A stretch of DNA of 11,199 nt from Bacillota bacterium (lineage in GTDB: Bacteria > Eremiobacterota > SpSt-956 > JAKJGF01), in assembly GCA_029555925.1 (NCBI GenBank), contig JAKPQU010000014.1, positions 1 to 11,199 of the forward strand, in the 5' to 3' direction. The first letter of the stretch is position 1; every line of letters starts with the position of its first letter. Below the pieces are notes generated by a model. It had not been told where the DNA came from and made no database searches. It saw only the letters and a list, made by a program, of their open reading frames with translations. A program made the translations under genes and the position numbers. Shown one piece after another: positions 6,619-11,199 of the stretch.

Positions 6619-7398
6619 TTAAAAAGCATTATCAGGTTTCCATATTTTCCATACTTTACCGGAAAGATCAATTCCAGGTGTAAGAGTCGGTTTCCCCGGC
6701 TGCCATCCTGAAGGCATTACTTCACCTGTTTTTCTGACATGCTGAAAAGCTTTGACCTGACGTATTAATTCTGAAACATTTCTTCCTACACTAGGAGTTA
6801 AAACTTCCATAGCCTGAATAACTCCATCGGGATCTATAATAAAACGTCCTCTTATATCGACTCCGCCTGCTTCATCATATATTCCGTATATTTTTCCTAT
6901 TTTTCCTCCTCCGTCTGAGAGCATAGGAAATGGCACTCCGCCTTCTACCATTTTAGACAGTTCTTCTTCCTGCCATATTTTATGAACAAAACGACTGTCT
7001 GTACTTACTGACAGTATCTCTACATCCATAGCTTTAATTTCATTGTATTTGACGGCAACTGCCGACAATTCGGTCGGTCACACAAAGGTGAAGTCCCCCG
7101 GATAGAAACAGAGAACTACCCATTTACCTTTATAATCAGAGAGTTTTATGTTTTTAAATTCTCCCTTTACATAGGCAGATGCTTCAAAATCAGGGGCAGG
7201 TTTCCCTACTTTTGCTGTTATCTGTACGTCCTGCTTTTGAACTGGCACATCCTGTTTGACTTCTGTACCTGTTACTGGCCCTTTGGCCGGTTCGATACAC
7301 TGAGTTTTATTATCTGCTGCTCCTGCACATGTTACAAAGAGATTTGCTATGAGAAGAGCACACAGCAGAACAAAACATAAATTATACTTTTTTAACAT
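6619..7398 (-). CDS. Exported selenocysteine-containing peroxiredoxin (UGA-encoded Sec107)
   Basis: A 259-residue AhpC/Prx-type thiol peroxidase interrupted by one in-frame TGA at 7078-7080, exactly where peroxiredoxins carry the peroxidatic Cys. The reading is [15 protein letters not shown], against the family's DFTFVCPTEL. Peroxiredoxins reduce H2O2 or organic peroxides. Residues 1-27 look like a signal peptide (basic start, hydrophobic core, CAGA/AD cleavage), so it probably acts outside the cytoplasm. A linker to about residue 62 contains Cys34, then the Prx fold begins [11 protein letters not shown]. The C-terminal resolving-Cys motif (usually GEVCPAGW) reads GEVMPSGW, and no Cys occurs after the Sec. 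A SECIS-like hairpin follows the TGA. Start: AGGAGG at 7405-7410 is 6 nt from ATG 7398 but abuts the TTG at 7404. A sequencing error or nonsense mutation is possible but less likely given the hairpin and intact flanking frame. Confidence 0.85.
7049..7080 (-). promoter_or_regulatory. Bacterial SECIS element with the UGA selenocysteine codon
   Basis: Nine nt after the UGA (7078-7080) the transcript can fold TTGTCGGC-AGTT-GCCGTCAA (7068-7049): seven Watson-Crick pairs, one U-U mismatch and a four-base loop AGUU. The loop starts 18 nt after UGA and has G in its second position. This fits known bacterial SECIS rules (loop about 16-37 nt downstream, G among the first two loop bases) and is close in spacing to the E. 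coli fdhF element. It would recruit SelB with selenocysteinyl-tRNA. Confidence 0.75.
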
Positions 7399-7404
7399 TT
7401 GCAA

Positions 7405-7410
7405 CCTCCT
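7405..7410 (-). promoter_or_regulatory. Ribosome binding site deciding the peroxiredoxin start
   Basis: AGGAGG on the minus strand lies 6 nt before ATG 7398 and directly abuts an in-frame TTG at 7404. ATG 7398 is therefore the likely start. Confidence 0.8.
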
Positions 7411-7430
7411 TTAAAATAAATTTTGTAGAA

Positions 7431-7445
7431 ATTTATGAACCGGTT
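7431..7445. repeat. 15-bp inverted repeat, right copy
   Basis: ATTTATGAACCGGTT is the exact reverse complement of 6587-6601. It lies 33-47 nt upstream of the peroxiredoxin ATG, in a plausible promoter or leader position. It could be a regulator site (palindromic AACCGGTT) or the trace of an insertion that brought in the gene. Confidence 0.6.
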
Positions 7446-7473
7446 TTATACACTTAAAAAATCTATCCTGTTT

Positions 7474-7836
7474 TCAATGTCTCAATAACATTTTCAATCC
7501 TATTAATATAAGTGCTATACCGAAGATCTTTTCCAGTAGATTATTGGATAAATGTGTAGCCAGTTTTGCTCCGAAAAGTCCTCCTAAAAAGAAACCTATA
7601 CATATGCAAATGGCAATCTTTAAATCTACATATCCCTGCTTGAAATAGGTCCATGCTGCAAGAATACCGATAGGAGGTACAAGCAAAGCCAGCGTTGTTC
7701 CCTGGGCTTTTTGCTGCGAAAGACCGAACAGAAAAACCAGGGCAGGAACAATAATTACTCCTCCTCCTATACCTATAAGCCCTCCGAGAAATCCTGCTGC
7801 TAGACCGAGCAGTATGTAAAGTAAAATAATGAGCAT
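7474..7836 (-). CDS. Half-size TauE/SafE-family sulfite/organosulfur exporter
   Basis: This is a 120-residue integral membrane protein with about four hydrophobic segments. It begins MLIILLYILLGLAAG and has the TauE/SafE (DUF81) glycine motif FLGGLIGIGGGVIIVPAL at about residues 15-33, then GTTLALLVPP. Full-length family members have about eight segments in two repeats; this is one repeat and probably works as a dimer. Members are linked to export or uptake of sulfite, sulfoacetate and related compounds. I chose ATG 7836, preceded by GAGGTG at 7842-7847. A longer frame to 7956 would only translate the heptad-repeat DNA between this gene and SulP. Sulfur transport fits the SulP and YeeE neighbours, but the real substrate is unknown. 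Confidence 0.83.
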   Translation of the reverse strand: MLIILLYILLGLAAGFLGGLIGIGGGVIIVPALVFLFGLSQQKAQGTTLALLVPPIGILAAWTYFKQGYVDLKIAICICIGFFLGGLFGAKLATHLSNNLLEKIFGIALILIGLKMLLRH

Positions 7837-7841
7837 TGATA

Positions 7842-7847
7842 CACCTC
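7842..7847 (-). promoter_or_regulatory. Ribosome binding site for the TauE-like gene
   Basis: GAGGTG on the minus strand sits 5 nt before ATG 7836. It supports the short form of the protein over a 40-residue N-terminal extension made of repeat sequence. Confidence 0.7.
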
Positions 7848-7853
7848 TTCTTC

Positions 7854-7957
7854 GTAATGAATAATGCGTTACATAAAGTTGAGAGTTGAACCTTGAGAGT
7901 TGATGGTTTAAAATCAAACTCTCAACTATAAACCTTAAACTATAAACTCTACTCACG
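7854..7957. repeat. Two-armed heptad repeat tract (H3) between SulP and TauE
   Basis: The stretch is almost entirely 7-bp periodic. 7878-7912 holds five units of type GTTGANN, and 7916-7950 holds five units of type AAACTNT in roughly the opposite sense. The arms can fold back: TTGAGAGTT near 7893-7901 pairs with AACTCTCAA near 7918-7926. The right arm runs over the SulP stop codon (7949-7951) and supplies its last codons. Being A+T-rich, the units differ from the GC-rich heptads elsewhere but share the period. Confidence 0.75.
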
Positions 7958-9646
7958 ATTCAGTTTTTTTACTGCCTGTGAAATACTATCGAAAAAATGA
8001 TCTTCTCCGAGAAAATTATAAAAATCTGCAGCCTTAAGTACATCTCTTACAGGGCCTTTTACTGATGCTATATAAAATTCACATTCCTGAAGTTTCAGAT
8101 TATTTACGATATCTCTCAGTGTTCCTTCCGCAGATGCATCTATATCATTTATACCGCTTCCGTCAAGTATAAAATATTTCATTTCCTTTTTCTCAGATAG
8201 TAATTGAATGATTTTATTCTCCAGAAATTTTGCATTGGCAAAATATAAAGATGCATCGACACGAAGTATACCTATATGAGTCCATGTTATTACTTCGGGA
8301 AACCTTTCTATATTTCTGTATATGTCATCACTGTCAGGCATTTTACCTAGAACTGCAACATGAGGTCTTGCAGTTCTCCATATAAACAGGGCGAGAGATG
8401 TGATTACACCTGTTAATATTCCCTGTTCCACCCCTATAAAAAGGGTCGTAAGAAATGTAATTAAAAGGATATAGCCGTCTTTTCTTTTAACTCTGAATGT
8501 ATGTAATGCTCCTTTTATATCTATGAGCCCTGCAACTGCAACCATAATCACTGCAGCCAGACAGGTTCTGGGTATATAATAAAGGTATGGCGTAAGAAAT
8601 GCTACGGTCAGAGCAATTGCAGCTGCAGTAATAATAGACGCCACACCCGTTCTGGCTCCTGCTTCATAATTTACTGCAGTTCTCGAAAAACCTCCTGTTA
8701 CAGGATAGGCACTGAAAAATGACCCTCCTATGTTTGAAAGTCCCAGAGCAATCAATTCTCTGTTTGCATCTATATTATGTCTTGTCCTCGCAGCTATAGC
8801 TTTTGCTACTGATATGGATTCCATAAAACCTACCACACCTACAGTAAGAGCTACGAGAAATAAATCCGGAATAATTTTAAAATCCAGTTCCGGTATCCTG
8901 AAAGGAGGAAATCCTTTCGGTATATTTCCTATGACAGAGATATTTCCCGATAAGTTTCCGTAGTACACTGTTAACATACCGAGAATTATAGCTATAAGAG
9001 GGCCTGGAATTTTCCTGTTTATATGCTTTAACACATAGATTATTCCTATACTGATAAGCCCCATAAGCAACGCAGGCCATTTTATTTCATTCACATGTTT
9101 GATCGTCTCGTAAAGTGTTACGAATACTATATGATGATCCCTGATATTTATCCCTGTAAGATGTTTTAACTGGCTCATACCTATTATAATGGCGGCGGCA
9201 GAGGTATAGCCGCTTATCATGGAATGGGAAAGGAAATTATCCAGGAAACCTGTTCTGAAGATACCCATTATTAAAAGTAAGATACCAGATATAAGAGAGA
9301 GAAATATGGCATGAGCTATATATTCTTCCCGTGTCAGATTGAACCCGGCCAGAGACGATGCAACCATAAGTGAGACTATTGCAACAGGCCCTACTGAAAG
9401 CTGCCTTGATGTTCCCATAATGGCATAAATAGCTACAGGCACTATGGATGCATAAAGACCTGTTACAGGAGGAAGACCTGCAATCATGGCATAGGCCATA
9501 GCCTGAGGTATTAATAATACTGTAATGGTAATGCCTGCCGTAAGGTCTCCCGTTATATCTTCTTTACTGTATTTTCTCAGGCAATCCAGAAGAGGGAAGA
9601 GAGAAAATATTTTGTTTATCGGTTCAAATTTTTTTTTATCATTCAA
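7949..9646 (-). CDS. SulP-family anion permease with C-terminal STAS domain
   Basis: This is a 565-residue transporter of normal SulP length. After a short cytoplasmic N-terminus (LLDCLRKYSKEDITGDLTAGITI) it has the family signature LLIPQAMAYAMIAGLPPVTGLYAS near residues 40-65, and hydrophobic segments to about residue 425. A STAS domain follows at about 459-560 with the nucleotide/phospho-loop region DGSGINDIDASAEGTL. SulP proteins move sulfate, bicarbonate, molybdate or other anions, usually with Na+ or H+. Neighbouring sulfur transporters favour sulfate or a related oxyanion, but SulP substrates cannot be read from sequence. The start is a TTG at 9646 with AAGGAG 10 nt upstream; no better ATG is in frame nearby. 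Heptad tracts flank both ends: one precedes the start region and another overlaps the stop. Confidence 0.92.
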   Translation of the reverse strand: MNDKKKFEPINKIFSLFPLLDCLRKYSKEDITGDLTAGITITVLLIPQAMAYAMIAGLPPVTGLYASIVPVAIYAIMGTSRQLSVGPVAIVSLMVASSLAGFNLTREEYIAHAIFLSLISGILLLIMGIFRTGFLDNFLSHSMISGYTSAAAIIIGMSQLKHLTGINIRDHHIVFVTLYETIKHVNEIKWPALLMGLISIGIIYVLKHINRKIPGPLIAIILGMLTVYYGNLSGNISVIGNIPKGFPPFRIPELDFKIIPDLFLVALTVGVVGFMESISVAKAIAARTRHNIDANRELIALGLSNIGGSFFSAYPVTGGFSRTAVNYEAGARTGVASIITAAAIALTVAFLTPYLYYIPRTCLAAVIMVAVAGLIDIKGALHTFRVKRKDGYILLITFLTTLFIGVEQGILTGVITSLALFIWRTARPHVAVLGKMPDSDDIYRNIERFPEVITWTHIGILRVDASLYFANAKFLENKIIQLLSEKKEMKYFILDGSGINDIDASAEGTLRDIVNNLKLQECEFYIASVKGPVRDVLKAADFYNFLGEDHFFDSISQAVKKLNRE

Positions 9647-9666
9647 TTATTGGTTTCTCCTTATTA

Positions 9667-9740
9667 GCGTGACGCGTAACGCGTGACGCGTGACGGGTGG
9701 TTTGTAATGCGTTATCGTTATACGTTATACGTATTTTCAG
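9667..9740. repeat. Heptad tandem repeat tract H4
   Basis: Four GC-rich units of type GCGTRAC at 9667-9694 are followed, with the same 7-bp step but drifting sequence, by A+T-richer units such as CGTTATA to about 9740. It fills the gap upstream of the SulP ribosome site, and the grading suggests successive decay of one repeat type. Confidence 0.8.
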
Positions 9741-9769
9741 CGGTACCGGGCGAACACGGTTTGCCCATA

Positions 9770-9825
9770 CTCTTCACCCTTCACTCTTCACCACTCACTT
9801 TTCACGTCTCACGTCTCACGACTCA
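9770..9825. repeat. Eight-unit heptad tract (H5) ending at a stop codon
   Basis: Eight consecutive 7-bp units ending in TCA (consensus CNNYTCA; GTGANNN type on the minus strand) run from 9770 to 9825 and end exactly where the stop codon (9826-9828) of the second YeeE-like gene begins. It is pyrimidine-rich on the plus strand and unlike the GC-rich tracts in sequence, but identical in period. Confidence 0.85.
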
Positions 9826-10257
9826 CTATTTCTTCGCTGCCGTTGCAAGATGTTCCAGTTTCGGATAAAGGACACCAAAAAGGTAAGTACCCAGTATCAT
9901 GCCTGCCAGAGAAAACAGGGCAGCCAGTTTTCCTTCACCGAGTTGAGTCAATATGGTGCCAGGACATGACCCTGTAATACCCCATCCAAGACCGAATATG
10001 AGTCCTCCTATTACATTGCCCCAGTGACGGTCTTTAGGCGATATTTTTATCTCTTCACCTGTTATTGTTTTCAGATGTGCTCTTTTTATTATCTGAATAC
10101 CAATGGCGCCTACTACCACTCCTCCTCCTATTACTCCCATCAGATGAAGGTTTTTAAGTAAAAACATATTTGCTATAAGATCATACTGTGTTGCTCCCAC
10201 CCTTGAGAGTATAAAACCGAATAAAATTCCGAAAAATAGATTTAATATGGTCATCAT
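9826..10257 (-). CDS. YeeE/YedE-family sulfur-compound transporter, second half-protein
   Basis: This is a 143-residue membrane protein resembling the small DUF6691/PmpB-type partner of paired YeeE/YedE proteins. It opens MMTILNLFFGILFGFILSRVGATQYD, then further hydrophobic segments and the conserved motif GLGWGITGSCPGT with Cys98. YeeE/YedE proteins import thiosulfate or related sulfur compounds, with conserved cysteines in the path. Two short proteins often replace one full-length transporter, as here. The ATG at 10257 overlaps the upstream stop by one base (TAATG), with GGGGGTG 7 nt upstream, so translation is coupled. A longer frame to 10320 would overlap the neighbour and is unlikely. 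The stop is immediately followed by an eight-unit heptad tract. Stoichiometry and substrate are inferred. Confidence 0.85.
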   Translation of the reverse strand: MMTILNLFFGILFGFILSRVGATQYDLIANMFLLKNLHLMGVIGGGVVVGAIGIQIIKRAHLKTITGEEIKISPKDRHWGNVIGGLIFGLGWGITGSCPGTILTQLGEGKLAALFSLAGMILGTYLFGVLYPKLEHLATAAKK

Positions 10258-10772
10258 TAATGCACCCCCAGTAATCTGAACAGAATATTTATCATAAGGA
10301 ATCCGCCTATCATAAAACATATGGTTGAAATGAAACTCGGCAGTGCTAATTGCGCATTACCTACTATACCATGACCAGATGTACATCCGCCGGCAAATCT
10401 TGCTCCGAACCCTACCAGGATTCCGCCTGTAAACAACATTATATATTTTAAATAACCGGGGAAAATAGTTGCCAGCATTGTAAAACCTTTGTCGAAATTA
10501 AAGGTAAGATCCTTCGATAAGGTTATCGAAAGAAATCCACCTGCAATAAGTCCTATTACAAATAAAAAACGCCAGTCAAATTTATTCTTAAAAGCTTCCT
10601 TCTCAAAAAACTTCATTCCTTTCGTAGGAAGAGTTATTTTACACAGATTTACACATCCTGTAGATACTCCCAGAGGGTTACCTGTGAATATGAAAAAGAG
10701 AAAAATAAATAAGCCTATTGCAGCTCCTCCTGCCCACCATGGCCATATGTCTATAAAGATTGTTTTAAACAT
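10257..10772 (-). CDS. YeeE/YedE-family sulfur-compound transporter, first half-protein
   Basis: This is a 171-residue membrane protein with about four to five hydrophobic segments. Two YeeE/YedE cysteine motifs are visible: GVSTGC (Cys40, with a further Cys44) and GARFAGGCTSGHG (Cys130). In the structurally studied thiosulfate transporter YeeE (TsuA), such central cysteines relay the sulfur compound through the membrane. This chain and the next gene's product together supply the usual set. It is the first gene of the minus-strand sulfur cluster. The start ATG 10772 has a near-ideal ribosome site, AGGAGGT, 7 nt upstream. The promoter-like motif at 10845-10874 lies about 70 nt upstream, with a heptad tract between. 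Some YedE relatives are linked to selenium metabolism, which is of interest given the selenoprotein in the same cluster. Confidence 0.87.
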   Translation of the reverse strand: MFKTIFIDIWPWWAGGAAIGLFIFLFFIFTGNPLGVSTGCVNLCKITLPTKGMKFFEKEAFKNKFDWRFLFVIGLIAGGFLSITLSKDLTFNFDKGFTMLATIFPGYLKYIMLFTGGILVGFGARFAGGCTSGHGIVGNAQLALPSFISTICFMIGGFLMINILFRLLGVH

Positions 10773-10799
10773 TGTTAATTACCTCCTGTGAAAATCCTA

Positions 10800-10827
10800 A
10801 CGCGTGACGCGTGACGCGTGACTCGTG
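10800..10827. repeat. Heptad tandem repeat tract H6 in the leader of the YeeE cluster
   Basis: Three identical ACGCGTG units and one ACTCGTG unit occur in tandem. It lies between the promoter-like motif and the ribosome site of the first YeeE gene, so it would be transcribed in the leader. Confidence 0.88.
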
Positions 10828-10844
10828 GATTATGACTGTTATTT

Positions 10845-10874
10845 AATAAGATGCATGTAAATAAAAAAGGATTC
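10845..10874 (-). promoter_or_regulatory. Shared promoter-like motif, copy 3 (ECF-sigma type?)
   Basis: On the minus strand GAATCC and a T-run are followed by CATCTTA, again with exactly 15 nt between GAATCC and CATCT. It would drive the YeeE-YeeE-SulP-TauE-peroxiredoxin cluster with a leader of about 65-70 nt. A long poly-T and A+T-rich DNA surround it, so a chance match is possible for one copy; the strength lies in three copies with equal spacing. Confidence 0.55.
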
Positions 10875-11027
10875 TTAATATACTTTTATGCATAGATAAT
10901 TGCATAAAAAATTCAGTCAAAATACAAACAATGATAAAATTTTCCCTGGTATTTTCATGATGCAATTGTCTTCAAAATTAAGTATAATTTATAGTTTATT
11001 TTATAATTTATCTGAATTTAAATGCTT
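10875..11027. other. A+T-rich intergenic stretch without visible gene
   Basis: No plausible coding frame, ribosome site or RNA gene is visible. The stretch is unusually A+T-rich, with loose inverted matches such as ATGCA/TGCAT around 10889-10906. It may be an upstream control region for the divergent neighbours. Confidence 0.5.
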
Positions 11028-11044
11028 CGTGACGCGTAACGCGC
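11028..11044. repeat. Heptad tandem repeat tract H7
   Basis: Two 7-bp units (CGTGACG, CGTAACG) and part of a third form the last heptad tract in the window, isolated in A+T-rich DNA. It closely matches tract H2 at 4665-4680. Confidence 0.75.
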
Positions 11045-11078
11045 AATGTCATTAAGATAAGAAAATGACGTTTTATTT

Positions 11079-11199
11079 CCCTCCCTTGAGGGAGGGACTA
11101 AGGGAGGGTGTCTTTCAAAGGTATATTAATAAATATAGAAGATGATAAGTATAGCCATAAAAAACACCCTCTCCTTAATCCTCTCCCTCAAGGGAGAGG
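11079..11199. repeat. MITE-like inverted GC-rich repeat pair at the window edge
   Basis: A GC-rich element at 11079-11112 (hairpin CCCTCCCT-TG-AGGGAGGG, then ACTAAGGGAGGGTGTC) recurs in inverted orientation at 11164-11199 (ending CCTCTCCCTCAAGGGAGAGG, which folds as a 9-bp stem). About 50 bp of A+T-rich DNA separates them. Each arm is about 35 bp and the copies differ at several bases. The compact structure with imperfect terminal inverted repeats and no gene resembles a miniature inverted-repeat element or a nested-hairpin intergenic repeat. The right arm touches the window end, so its true border is unknown. Confidence 0.7.

Noticed and set aside
6619..7404. Peroxiredoxin as a pseudogene or two separate genes
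   Set aside because: The frame is intact on both sides, the only stop is a UGA at the catalytic Cys position, and a SECIS-like hairpin follows. No ribosome site precedes the second half. A sequencing error cannot be excluded fully.
7837..7956. N-terminal extension of the TauE-like protein
   Set aside because: The extra 40 residues translate the heptad tract; the ribosome site at 7842-7847 supports ATG 7836.
8730..9080. Open frames inside the SulP gene on both strands
   Set aside because: They are shadows of a well-supported 565-codon gene, with no ribosome sites or family features.
9683..9969. Plus-strand frames of 61 and 90 codons
   Set aside because: They consist mainly of translated heptad repeats and the antisense of the YeeE half-gene.
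10258..10320. N-terminal extension of the second YeeE half-protein
   Set aside because: It would overlap the end of the upstream gene by 63 bp and lacks family similarity; the TAATG overlap with a GGGGGTG site supports 10257.
4458..11044. Heptad tracts as a CRISPR array
   Set aside because: Units are only 7 bp, contiguous and without unique spacers, and no cas genes are nearby.

Overview
The window is A+T-rich DNA that looks like a diderm, probably anaerobic bacterium able to make selenoproteins. The clues are type IV pilin or type II secretion pseudopilins, iron-sulfur redox modules, and an exported peroxiredoxin with an in-frame UGA at its catalytic position. Intergenic DNA full of degenerate 7-bp tandem repeats fits a poorly characterised lineage. 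I cannot name the phylum from sequence alone.

Layout. (1) 1-2985, plus strand: the tail of an unidentified gene, then three prepilin-like genes resembling GspI/PilV, GspJ/PilW and an oversized GspK/PilX, probably one operon. (2) 3193-3961, minus strand: a NapH/CcoG-like iron-sulfur membrane protein, then a 59-residue FmdB-type zinc-ribbon gene. (3) 3962-4787: about 820 bp without an intact gene, holding a frameshifted methyltransferase remnant, a perfect 20-bp palindrome, two heptad tracts and two divergent copies of a promoter-like motif. (4) 4788-6432, plus strand: a paralogous NapH-like protein with a Cys-rich N-terminus, translationally coupled to a 2x[4Fe-4S] ferredoxin fused to a flavin/NAD(P)H reductase. 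(5) 6619-10772, minus strand, in transcription order: two half-size YeeE/YedE sulfur-compound transporters, a SulP anion permease with STAS domain, a half-size TauE/SafE exporter and the selenocysteine peroxiredoxin. (6) 10773-11199: non-coding DNA with a third copy of the promoter-like motif, heptad tracts and a MITE-like inverted repeat at the right edge.

How the genes may work together. GAATCC, then exactly 15 nt, then CATCT lies upstream of both NapH-like genes and upstream of the first YeeE gene. It resembles an ECF-sigma promoter (-35 with trailing T-run, -10 CATCT). If real, it would join the redox modules, the sulfur (possibly selenium) oxyanion transporters and perhaps the selenoperoxidase into one regulon, for example a response to reactive sulfur, selenium or peroxide stress. 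This is inference.

The strongest unusual observation is the selenoprotein. An ordinary gene caller would split it into two genes at 7078-7080. A stem-loop directly downstream of the UGA has the size, spacing and loop G expected of a bacterial SECIS. The usual C-terminal resolving cysteine is replaced by Met.
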